Position numbers and translations under genes: made by a program
From: Nocardioides limicola
GTDB lineage: Bacteria; Actinomycetota; Actinomycetes; Propionibacteriales; Nocardioidaceae
Direction of reading: 5' to 3'
Length of the DNA: 64,000 nucleotides
Assembly (NCBI RefSeq): GCF_016827675.1
Contig: NZ_JAERJA010000002.1
Coordinates: 248,001 to 312,000 of the forward strand
The notes under the pieces: generated by a model
Told to the model about the DNA's origin: nothing
Database searches by the model: none
What the model saw: the letters and a program-made list of their open reading frames with translations, nothing else
In this document: positions 51,201 through 58,794 of the stretch, piece after piece
Layout of the letters: each line of letters begins with the position of its first letter
Position numbering within the stretch: position 1 is the first letter of the stretch

Positions 51201-51767
51201 TCAGAACTCGACGGTCGGGGGCGCCGTTCTGGCGGCCGGCGCCTCGTAGAAGTCGCGCCGGCGCACCCCTGCCATCCCGGCGAAGAGCATCCACGGGATG
51301 GTGGAGACGCTGGTGTTCAACGAGGCCACCTTGTCGTTGTAGTAGCGGCGGGCGAAGGCCAACTGGTCCTCGGTGCCGGCCAGTTGCGCCTGCAGGTCGG
51401 CGAAGTTCGCCGACGCCTTCAGTTCGGGGTAGGCCTCCGCCACCGCCATCACCTTGACCAGCGCCTGACCGAGCGCCGCTTCGGCGGCCGCCTTGGCAGC
51501 GACGTCGTGCCCGTCGGCGGCCTTGGCCACCTGGGCGCGCGCCTGGGTCACCGCTTCAAAGGTCGCCGACTCGTGGGCGGCGTAGCCCTTGACCGTGTTG
51601 ACCAGGTTCGGGATCAGATCGGCCCGACGGGTCAGTTGCACGTCGATCCCACCGAGCGCCTCCTCACAGCCGATATCGGCCACCCGCAGCTTGTTGAAGC
51701 CCACCACCATCAGCAGTGCGAAGAGCACCACCAGAACCAGCACGACCAGGACAGTCCCCAGCAGCAT
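51201..51767 (-). CDS. LemA family protein
   Basis: 188 residues: one N-terminal helix (MLLGTVLVVLVLVVLFALLM), then the helical LemA domain with RRADLIPNLVNTVKGYAAHE and YYNDKVASLN. LemA proteins often occur with TPM or DUF2207 membrane proteins, and a DUF2207 gene lies 555 bp away on the same strand, separated by the split-barrel gene on the other strand. Function not established. Confidence 0.88.
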   Translation of the reverse strand: MLLGTVLVVLVLVVLFALLMVVGFNKLRVADIGCEEALGGIDVQLTRRADLIPNLVNTVKGYAAHESATFEAVTQARAQVAKAADGHDVAAKAAAEAALGQALVKVMAVAEAYPELKASANFADLQAQLAGTEDQLAFARRYYNDKVASLNTSVSTIPWMLFAGMAGVRRRDFYEAPAARTAPPTVEF

Positions 51768-51910
51768 CCGACCACTCCTTCCTCACCCGGCGGTACGCCG
51801 GCGGGCCCCCGGTGTGACCCGCCCCCCAACCTACCGACCATTCACGCAGCGCACCCGCGGGTTCCCCCGGTCACCGACGTCGCGTGGGGCACCGCGCCAC
51901 GCACGCGTCG

Positions 51911-51916
51911 TAGGCT
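51911..51916 (+). promoter_or_regulatory. -10 of a predicted leaderless promoter
   Basis: TAGGCT exactly 7 nt before ATG 51924, with no ribosome site between. Confidence 0.55.
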
Positions 51917-51923
51917 CGGGCCC

Positions 51924-52319
51924 ATGAGCATCCCCGTCGACGTCGCCGAACTGGCCCGGACACTGGCCGACTTCGGAGCCGGCTACCTGCTCACCGTCTC
52001 ACCCGAGGGCGCGGTCAAGGCCGTCACGGTGGAGCCGGTGGTGGACGCCGGCGAGCTCCTGATCCCCGCCGCTGGGCGCGGCACCGTCGCCAACCTGGCC
52101 GGCAACCCCCGGGTCACCCTCGTCTTCCCGCCCGGGCAGCCTCGCGGCTACACCCTGCTCATCGACGGCACCGGTGTCGTGATCGGCGACGACGTCCGGG
52201 TGCACCCGGACAGTGCGGTGCTGCACCGACCCGCCAGCCACGCGGACGGCCCGCCGGCACCGAGCGGCGCCTCGGCCGAGCCGTCCGGCTGCGGTGACGA
52301 CTGTCGCCCCGCCGGCTGA
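51924..52319 (+). CDS. Pyridoxamine-phosphate-oxidase-like FMN-binding split-barrel protein
   Basis: 131 residues from ATG 51924. Split-barrel strands YLLTVSPEGAVKAVTVEPVV, LLIPAAGRGTVANLAGNPRV, TLVFPPGQPRGYTLLIDGTG; then a disordered C-terminus with SGCGDDCRPAG. Could bind FMN, F420 or haem; the cofactor is not decidable. The open frame upstream to 51096 is an artefact. It is convergent with the DUF2207 gene, with 2 bp between the stops, and inserted between lemA and DUF2207 on the opposite strand. Confidence 0.8.
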   Translation: MSIPVDVAELARTLADFGAGYLLTVSPEGAVKAVTVEPVVDAGELLIPAAGRGTVANLAGNPRVTLVFPPGQPRGYTLLIDGTGVVIGDDVRVHPDSAVLHRPASHADGPPAPSGASAEPSGCGDDCRPAG

Positions 52320-52321
52320 GC

Positions 52322-54184
52322 TCACCAGGAGCCGCGGCCACCGCCTCCGCCGCCACCACCGCCACCGCCGGAGAAGCCACCCCCGCTGCTGCTGCCGCTG
52401 GAGGCTGCCCGGGCCGCGGCCTGGGCCGCCGAGTAGGCGCCGATGGAGGAGCGCACCGAGGAACGGAACGACGCCACCACGGTGTCGATCGGCAGGCCGA
52501 CGGTCCGCCCCCGCCGACTGGCGGGGCGCTGGTCGATCAGGTACGCCGGGGAGGGCGGGTCCTGCCCGGTCAGCTGCTTGTACTTGCGCGCCCACGCCGC
52601 GGCGGCGCCGAACGCGACCGCGTAGGGCAGGTAGGCCAGGTAGGTCTCCTCGCGGGCCGCGAAGTCGAACCGGTCCTCGGCCGACTGCGTGGTCAGCAGC
52701 CGACGGAACCCGGCCGCTTCGGCCCAGACCCGACGACCCTCCTCCGAACGCCGGGTGCCCACACCGGGGCGCAGCAGCGGCAACCCGCCGAGCACGAAGC
52801 CGACGAACGGGACCGCCCACACCGTCGACTCCACGATCAGGCCGACGATGCCGGCGACCACGGCGCCGACCAGCGCCAGTACCCACAGCATCCGCCAGGT
52901 CTGCTCGCCGCCATGCCCGACCACCAGGCCGGAGGAACTCCCCCAACGGCGTACGTCGATGGGCAGCCCGGTGTCCAGCTTCTGCAGCCGCTCACCGCTC
53001 TTGACGCCACGGACGCTGAAGCTCTGGCCACTCTTGAGCAGCGACTCGAAGACCTCCAGCGAGATCGGGTCCGCCTTCCCGGTGCGTTCTGCCTCGGGCA
53101 GCCGGGTCACCGTCCAGGTGTCGTCGGGATTGAGTCGGAGGTTCACATACCCCAGCTCGGCCAGGTGCATCAGCGAGGCCAGCACCGCGTTGGCCGGCAT
53201 CCGCTCATGCATCACGTAGTAGGTCTGCACCGGGCCCAGCCCCTGCGGTGGCGCATAGCTGATCGGAGCACCCGGCGACGACTCCCGCGAGAACATCGTG
53301 AACGACACCCCGACCAGCAACCCGAGCAGGCCCAGCCCCACCAGCACGCTGGCCACCTGCTGATCGGCCCCCAGCACCCCGTCCCAGGTCACCGGCCAGG
53401 CGACCGTGGTGCGGGACGGCTGCTCGATGGGCAGGTCGATCATCACCGTGACCGGGGTGCGTGGCGGCCGGGGGCCGGTGCTGATCTCGACCCGGTCGGT
53501 GCCCGCCCCGGTGACCTGGCACGGCGTACCTTCGCCGAACCCGACCGAGCAGCGGACCGTCCCCGAGGCGGCCGGGAGATGGAGCGTCACCGCGGTCGCG
53601 TCGGTGGCCATGTCATCGCCGCCGGGCACCACCTGCCAGTAGAAGGAACTACGGACCGGGTCGTCGGTGCCCGGCACCTCGGTGGCGAATCTCAGGTCCC
53701 CCCGGTCCGCGGGCCCGATCACGCCCTCGGTGTGCCATTGGACGGTGTAGGTGTGTACGCCGCTGGGCAGGGTCCGCTCGGGGTCACCGATCCGGGCCAC
53801 CCTGAACTGCCTCCCCTTCTCCCAGGAGAGCTTGACCTGCTCCTTGTTGCCGTTGCGGCGGACCGAGTCCAGCTTCGGCCGGTGTCGCACCTGGGGGTCG
53901 GTGGTGTCGGTGACGTCCCACCACCAGAAGATGCCCCGTCGCCCCCCGGGCAGGTCCACCGCCAGCGTCTCGTGGGCGCGGAGTTCGCCGGTGTCGCTCA
54001 GGTGGAACTGGGCCGACAGGGAGCGGATCTGGGCCGGGTCGTGACGCGGCGTGTCGTCGGACGGCACCAGCGCGATGCCCAGCGGGATGGCGAGCAGGAG
54101 CACCCCGAGCACGGTCAACGTCACCGCATAGCCGACCAACATCCCCAGTGCGACCCGCCCGTGCGAGTTCCTCGACCCGTGCAT
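52322..54184 (-). CDS. DUF2207 domain membrane protein with Gly-rich tail
   Basis: 620 residues from ATG 54184. An N-terminal helix (LVGYAVTLTVLGVLLLAIPL), the external DUF2207 beta domain (GRRGIFWWWDVTDTTDPQVR), a helix near 285, a cytoplasmic part (MPANAVLASLMHLAELGYVN, winged-helix-like) and two more helices near 425-465. The C-terminus is Ser/Gly-rich: SSSGSSSGGGFSGGG then a run of glycines ending RGSW. Such tails are typical of DUF2207 and TPM proteins. Functionally linked to LemA by synteny. Confidence 0.87.
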   Translation of the reverse strand: MHGSRNSHGRVALGMLVGYAVTLTVLGVLLLAIPLGIALVPSDDTPRHDPAQIRSLSAQFHLSDTGELRAHETLAVDLPGGRRGIFWWWDVTDTTDPQVRHRPKLDSVRRNGNKEQVKLSWEKGRQFRVARIGDPERTLPSGVHTYTVQWHTEGVIGPADRGDLRFATEVPGTDDPVRSSFYWQVVPGGDDMATDATAVTLHLPAASGTVRCSVGFGEGTPCQVTGAGTDRVEISTGPRPPRTPVTVMIDLPIEQPSRTTVAWPVTWDGVLGADQQVASVLVGLGLLGLLVGVSFTMFSRESSPGAPISYAPPQGLGPVQTYYVMHERMPANAVLASLMHLAELGYVNLRLNPDDTWTVTRLPEAERTGKADPISLEVFESLLKSGQSFSVRGVKSGERLQKLDTGLPIDVRRWGSSSGLVVGHGGEQTWRMLWVLALVGAVVAGIVGLIVESTVWAVPFVGFVLGGLPLLRPGVGTRRSEEGRRVWAEAAGFRRLLTTQSAEDRFDFAAREETYLAYLPYAVAFGAAAAWARKYKQLTGQDPPSPAYLIDQRPASRRGRTVGLPIDTVVASFRSSVRSSIGAYSAAQAAARAASSGSSSGGGFSGGGGGGGGGGGRGSW

Positions 54185-54296
54185 GGGCCAGACACTACTG
54201 ACCCGGTCCACCGGACGTCACGCAAACCCCGATCCGGTGCCCGGCGATCCCACCGGTGATCCCACCAGTGATCCCCCGGGCGACCTGGCCGCCGTG

Positions 54297-54302
54297 TAGG
54301 TT
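54297..54302 (+). promoter_or_regulatory. -10 of a predicted leaderless promoter
   Basis: TAGGTT exactly 7 nt before ATG 54310. Confidence 0.5.
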
Positions 54303-54309
54303 GCGTGTC

Positions 54310-54456
54310 ATGAGGCACGACGAACTGCCCCCGGAACTGCGCGGCACCCCGACCGAGACCACACGACGTACCGGCGCGCCGTTGTGGACCCAGCTGACCG
54401 CCCTGGTGCTGATCGTCTCGCTGCTCGGCTTCTTCGTGATCTCCTACTTCGCCTGA
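54310..54456 (+). CDS. 48-aa single-helix membrane protein
   Basis: From ATG 54310: a hydrophilic N-terminus (MRHDELPPELRGTPTETTRR) followed by one membrane helix (LWTQLTALVLIVSLLGFFVI) and SYFA stop. It ends 1 bp before the stop of the convergent permease gene. A -10-like TAGGTT 7 nt upstream and clean gene-like boundaries argue that it is real. Function unknown. Confidence 0.68.
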   Translation: MRHDELPPELRGTPTETTRRTGAPLWTQLTALVLIVSLLGFFVISYFA

Positions 54457-54457
54457 C

Positions 54458-55684
54458 TCAGCGGCGCAGGGACTGCAGGATCCCCACCCGGGCGCCGGTG
54501 CTCAGCACGGCACCGGAGTACATCCGCGCAGCGAGCCAGATCAGCACCGGCAACAGCGCCAGGCTGACACCGGCAGCGCCCCAGACCTCCCACATCTCGG
54601 GAGAGCCGAACGCCATCCGCATCGGCATCACGAACGGGGCACACAGCGGGATCCACGACAGCGCCACCACCAACGAGCTCCCTGGCTCCCAAGGCGCCAC
54701 CATGATGCCTGCCATGTAGGGCAGCACCATCAGCATCGTCACCGGGCCGATGACCCCGCTGACCTCCTCCTGCCGCGACACCAGGGCGCCCAACCCGGCC
54801 AACACCACCGCGTAGCTCACGTAGCCGATCAGGAACCAGCCCAGCGACCACAGCGCCACCGAGCCGAGACGCATCGAGGTGTCGCCGAGCAATCCCAGGG
54901 CAAGCGCCGTGGCCACCCCCGCTCCGATGATCGCGACCACCTGGACCAGCCCGATCACACCGATGCCGATCACCTTGCCGGCGAGCAGTTGCCATGGCCG
55001 GACCGTGGCGAGCAGCAGTTCCACCACGCGACTCGTCTTCTCCTCGACCACCCCGACAGCGACCATCTGGCCCGTGGTCATCAGGGCGATGAAGATCAGG
55101 ATCCCGACCAGGTATCCAGCGATCATCCGGCCGCCGTCCACCTCAGCGTCCGCATCCAGGGTGCGGACCTCTGGCTGTGCCTGGGCCATCACCGCCAGCA
55201 GTTGCTGAGCGTCAACTCCGACGTCGAGGAGTTCGTCGGCCAACGCGTGCTGCTGGGAGAGGGTGAAGAACATCCACTCCACCTCCGGCGGCAGGGTGCG
55301 CTCCACCACCAACTCCCAGCCACCGTCGGTGAGGGCGACCAGCACGTCGATCTCGCCGTCCGACAGCATCTGCTCGGCCCGGTCGAGGTCGTCCCAGGTC
55401 GTGGTCTCCACGGCCACCTCGGTGGCCTCAGCCAGCAGCGCCACCTCGCCCGCCAGCCCCGACACGGGTGAGTGGAAGCCGATCCGGGTGGGGTCGTCGT
55501 CGCCGAGGACGCGCATCAGCACGCCTCCGGCAACGATCGCCACCACGACGGCGGCCAGGCTCAGCAGGTAGGTCTTGCTGGTGATGCGGGTGCGGATCTC
55601 TCGCGAGGCCACCAGGGCGACCGCCCCGGAGCCGCTCACGCCAGCCCCGCGCGCCGAACGCCCGCTCCCCGAGTTCGCGCTCAT
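54458..55684 (-). CDS. ABC-2 type permease (NatB-like)
   Basis: 408 residues. First helix near 42 (YLLSLAAVVVAIVAGGVLMR), a large external domain of about 130 residues, then five C-terminal helices with the NatB/ABC2_membrane_3 signature VEEKTSRVVELLLATVRPWQ LLAGK. With the ATPase gene upstream (4-bp ATGA overlap) it forms a NatAB-type exporter, known in Bacillus for Na+ extrusion; the substrate here is unknown. Confidence 0.88.
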   Translation of the reverse strand: MSANSGSGRSARGAGVSGSGAVALVASREIRTRITSKTYLLSLAAVVVAIVAGGVLMRVLGDDDPTRIGFHSPVSGLAGEVALLAEATEVAVETTTWDDLDRAEQMLSDGEIDVLVALTDGGWELVVERTLPPEVEWMFFTLSQQHALADELLDVGVDAQQLLAVMAQAQPEVRTLDADAEVDGGRMIAGYLVGILIFIALMTTGQMVAVGVVEEKTSRVVELLLATVRPWQLLAGKVIGIGVIGLVQVVAIIGAGVATALALGLLGDTSMRLGSVALWSLGWFLIGYVSYAVVLAGLGALVSRQEEVSGVIGPVTMLMVLPYMAGIMVAPWEPGSSLVVALSWIPLCAPFVMPMRMAFGSPEMWEVWGAAGVSLALLPVLIWLAARMYSGAVLSTGARVGILQSLRR

Positions 55685-56598
55685 GCCGCCTCCTCGTCGT
55701 CGGCGACCACATCGCGGTAGAGCTCGGTCAGCGACGGGCGCAACGGCGCGAACTCCCGCACGGTCCCGGCGGCGCTGGCCGCGGCCAACAGTCGCTGGCC
55801 GGCATCGGGGCCGGCATCGGGCACGTCGACGACCGTGCGGGACCCGTTCGCCGAGACCACGCGTACGCCGTCCAGTTCCGCCGCCCAGTCAGCTCCGGGG
55901 CCGTCGATCACCCAGCGGGGATGGGGGTAGCGGCGCAACTCCTCGGTCGCGCCGACCGCGACCATCCGCCCTTCCTTGATGATCCCGACCCGGTCACAGA
56001 GTCGCTCGACGAGGTCGAGCTGATGCGAGGAGAAGATCACCGGCGCACCCGCAGCAGCTTGCTCCCGCAACACCGCACTCATCACGTCGACCGCAACCGG
56101 GTCGAGCCCGGAGAACGGTTCATCGAGGACCAGCACCTCCGGGTCGTGGGTGAGCGCGGCGGCCAACTGCACCCGCTGCTGGTTGCCCAGAGACAACTTC
56201 TGCACCTCGTCGGCGCGGCGATCAGCCACCCCGAGACGCTCCGTCCACCGCTCCATCGCTGCCACCGCCCGCGACCGGCCCATCCCGTACAGGCGGGCCA
56301 GGTGCACCAACTGGTCGCCCACCCGCATCTTCGGATAGAGGCCTCGTTCCTCGGGCATGTAGCCGATCCGACGTCGTGCCTCGTGGTCGATGGGTCTCCC
56401 GCCGAGGGTGACGTCGCCCGCATCGGCAGTGAGCACGCCGAGGATGATCCGCATCGTGGTGGTCTTGCCGGCCCCGTTGGCGCCCACGAAACCGAAGATC
56501 TCCCCGGCAGCCACCTCGAAGGAGGTGTCCAGCAGGGCCGGCTTGCCGGCGTACGACTTGGTGAGCCCGGAGACCCCGAGAGTTCGCTCCTGATTCAT
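55681..56598 (-). CDS. ABC transporter ATP-binding protein (NatA-like)
   Basis: 305 residues. Walker A GANGAGKTTT (about residue 40), signature LSLGNQQRVQLAAAL (LSxGN form), Walker B VLVLDEPFSGLD and switch His in SSHQLD; DUF4162-like C-terminal domain follows. ATG 56598 has no Shine-Dalgarno; TTGTAT on the minus strand lies 6 nt upstream, so it may be leaderless. An upstream open frame runs through the 21-bp tandem repeat (repeating ELGPIRV) but is not coding. Pairs with the permease. Confidence 0.9.
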   Translation of the reverse strand: MNQERTLGVSGLTKSYAGKPALLDTSFEVAAGEIFGFVGANGAGKTTTMRIILGVLTADAGDVTLGGRPIDHEARRRIGYMPEERGLYPKMRVGDQLVHLARLYGMGRSRAVAAMERWTERLGVADRRADEVQKLSLGNQQRVQLAAALTHDPEVLVLDEPFSGLDPVAVDVMSAVLREQAAAGAPVIFSSHQLDLVERLCDRVGIIKEGRMVAVGATEELRRYPHPRWVIDGPGADWAAELDGVRVVSANGSRTVVDVPDAGPDAGQRLLAAASAAGTVREFAPLRPSLTELYRDVVADDEEAA

Positions 56599-56660
56599 GC
56601 GCCTATACAAGCAGGTAGGTGGGAACGGGCTCATCCGGTTTTCCCCTGAACCGACCCCGA

Positions 56661-56734
56661 GGCCCAACTCGACGCGGATAGGGCCCAACTCGACGCGGAT
56701 AGGGCCCAACTCGACGCGGATAGGGCCCAACTCG
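56661..56734. repeat. Tandem repeat, 3.5 x 21 bp
   Basis: Units starting GGCCCAACTCGACGCGGATA (plus one G) at 56661, 56682 and 56703 are identical; an 11-bp partial unit follows at 56724. It lies 8 bp beyond the 3' end of the dinG-like gene, before the ABC ATPase promoter. Confidence 0.92.
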
Positions 56735-56741
56735 GGGGGGG

Positions 56742-58748
56742 TCAGCCGGTGAGTCTGGCCAGCGCAGCCCGGACCACCGCAGGGTCGCTGGTGGGCCACA
56801 TCGGCGGCAGGCTGGCGCGCAGGAAGCTGCCGTAGCGCGCGGTGGCCAGCCGCGGGTCGAGGACCGCGACCACGCCGCGGTCCTCGGTGGTTCGGATCAG
56901 CCGGCCCGCCCCCTGGGCCAGCAACAGCGCCGCGTGCGTCGCTGAGACCGACATGAACCCGTTGGCGCCCGCCTTGTCGGCCGCCCGGGCCCGCGCCGAC
57001 ATCAGCGGGTCGTCGGGGCGGGGGAATGGGATCCGGTCGATGATCACCAACTGGCAGGTGTCCCCCGGCACGTCCAGGCCCTGCCACAGGCTCAAGGTGC
57101 CGAAGAGGCAGGTGTGCGGGTCGCCGACGAACTGGGCGGCCAACTCGGGCAACTGCGCCTCGCCCTGCGCCAGCACCGTCAGGTGCGGCAGCCGCGCCCG
57201 CATCGCCTCCGCCGCGGCCTCGGCGGCGCGCCGGGACGAGAACAACCCGAGGGTACGGCCACCGGCGGCGTCCACCAGCGCCTCGATCTCATCCAGTTGC
57301 GCGGCACCGAGCCCGTCACGCCCCGGCGGCGGCAGATGCCCGGCGACGTACAGGATGCCCTGCTTGGTGTAGTCGAACGGCGACCCGACGTCGATACCGC
57401 GCCAGGGGTGGGTCTCGCCGGGCTCGCCCACCGGGGTGGCGCGGGGCTCGCCACGCTCGACCGCTGCCGGCTCGAGGGCTGCCGGTTCGACCACTCGCTC
57501 GCTCGGCTTCAGCCCGACCGAGGTCGCCACCGAGTTGAAGTCTCCGCCCAGCATCAACGTGGCGCTGGTCATCACGACCGTGGCCCGGGGCAGCAGCCGG
57601 TCCCGCAGTTGCGCCCAGACCGCGAGCGGGGCCACACAGAGCCGGTCGGGCATCCGGTCGCCGCCCTCGGCGAGCCACAGCACGTCGGCCTGGGAGCCGG
57701 CGGTCATCCGCGCACACACGTCGAAGATGTCGCTCAGGGCGGCCTTGGCGGTGGCCAGCCCGGCGTCCTCCCCGGGATCCTTCGGCAGTGCGGACACACA
57801 CCCGCGGGCGGCATCCCGGACCAGCACCAAGGCGTCGGCCAGCTCGTCGGACACCGTGTCGATCCGCCCCGGGATGGTCCCGGCGACGGCGTCCCGCAAC
57901 GCGTCGGCGGCATCGGCCAGCTCGTCGGCCTCCGAACCGTCGACGTGGCGTTGGGCCCGTTTGGCGGCCCGTTCCACGGCCACCACGGTGAGCTCGTCGG
58001 TGGCGGCCTGGGTGACCCGCTGGCTGAGCTCGTGCGCCTCGTCGACGATCACCACGTCGTAGTCGGGGATCATCGGGATCCCTTCGATGGCGTCGATGGC
58101 CAGCAGCGAGTGGTTGGTGATCACCAGGTGCGACTTCGCGGCCCGCTCCTTGGCTCGTTCGGCGAAGCACTCCACCCCGTAGGCGCACCGCGAGGCGCCG
58201 AGGCACTCCCGGGCACTCACCGACACCTGCCGCCAGCCCCGATCGGTGTGCCGCGGTGCGTTGTCACGCTCGCCGCTGCCACCCTCGACGGTCTCGTTCT
58301 CGGCCCATTCGCGCAGCTTCAGCACCTCGGCACCGGTGTTGCCGAGAGGCACATCGACCAGGGTGCCCTGCTCGTCGGGGACGCCGTCGCGGATCCGGTG
58401 CAGGCAGGCGTAGTTGGAGCGCCCCTTGAGCACCGCGTACGACGTCTCCTCGACGTGGCCGTCGACGGCGTCCATCAGCCGGGGCAGGTCGCGCTCCACC
58501 AACTGGTGCTGCAGGGCGAGGGTGGCGGTGGCGACCACGACCCGGTCCGGGTGCAACAGGGCGGGCACCAGATAGGCGAGTGACTTGCCGGTGCCGGTGC
58601 CGGCCTGGACGAGCAGGTGCTCGCGGCGGGCGAAGGCGTCGCCGACCGCCTCGGCCATCCGCACCTGGCCGGCCCGCTCCTGGCCGCCCAGTGCCTCCAC
58701 CGCGGTGGCGAGCACCTCATGCAGACGACTCGGGTCAGGATCAGGCAC
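56742..58748 (-). CDS. dinG: DinG/XPD-family ATP-dependent DNA helicase
   Basis: 668 residues. Walker A GTGTGKS (about 50), an Fe-S cluster domain with four cysteines (NYACLHR ... CLGASRCAYGVECF), DEAH in VDEAHELS, and C-terminal motif VI region (GAGRLIRTTEDRGVVAVLD). DinG-type helicases unwind 5'-3' and resolve D-loops, R-loops and G-quadruplexes. TAGGGT 6 nt before GTG 58748 suggests a leaderless start; no LexA box is seen upstream, unlike E. coli dinG. A 21-bp tandem repeat follows its stop. Confidence 0.92.
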   Translation of the reverse strand: MPDPDPSRLHEVLATAVEALGGQERAGQVRMAEAVGDAFARREHLLVQAGTGTGKSLAYLVPALLHPDRVVVATATLALQHQLVERDLPRLMDAVDGHVEETSYAVLKGRSNYACLHRIRDGVPDEQGTLVDVPLGNTGAEVLKLREWAENETVEGGSGERDNAPRHTDRGWRQVSVSARECLGASRCAYGVECFAERAKERAAKSHLVITNHSLLAIDAIEGIPMIPDYDVVIVDEAHELSQRVTQAATDELTVVAVERAAKRAQRHVDGSEADELADAADALRDAVAGTIPGRIDTVSDELADALVLVRDAARGCVSALPKDPGEDAGLATAKAALSDIFDVCARMTAGSQADVLWLAEGGDRMPDRLCVAPLAVWAQLRDRLLPRATVVMTSATLMLGGDFNSVATSVGLKPSERVVEPAALEPAAVERGEPRATPVGEPGETHPWRGIDVGSPFDYTKQGILYVAGHLPPPGRDGLGAAQLDEIEALVDAAGGRTLGLFSSRRAAEAAAEAMRARLPHLTVLAQGEAQLPELAAQFVGDPHTCLFGTLSLWQGLDVPGDTCQLVIIDRIPFPRPDDPLMSARARAADKAGANGFMSVSATHAALLLAQGAGRLIRTTEDRGVVAVLDPRLATARYGSFLRASLPPMWPTSDPAVVRAALARLTG

Positions 58749-58754
58749 CCGAGC

Positions 58755-58760
58755 ACCCTA
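58755..58760 (-). promoter_or_regulatory. -10 of the dinG-like gene, predicted leaderless
   Basis: TAGGGT on the minus strand, 6 nt before GTG 58748. Confidence 0.5.
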
Positions 58761-58794
58761 GGCCATGGCGGCGACGCGCCGCGCGCAGGCCGCG

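Noticed and set aside
51096..51923. In-frame upstream extension of the split-barrel protein
   Set aside because: This part overlaps lemA on the opposite strand and has His/Gln/Arg-rich shadow composition; a leaderless -10 sits just before ATG 51924.
56661..56734. Possible CRISPR array or coding repeat (ELGPIRV heptads)
   Set aside because: Units are directly adjacent with no spacers and no cas genes; the heptad frame has no start site and is only the translation of the 21-bp tandem repeat.
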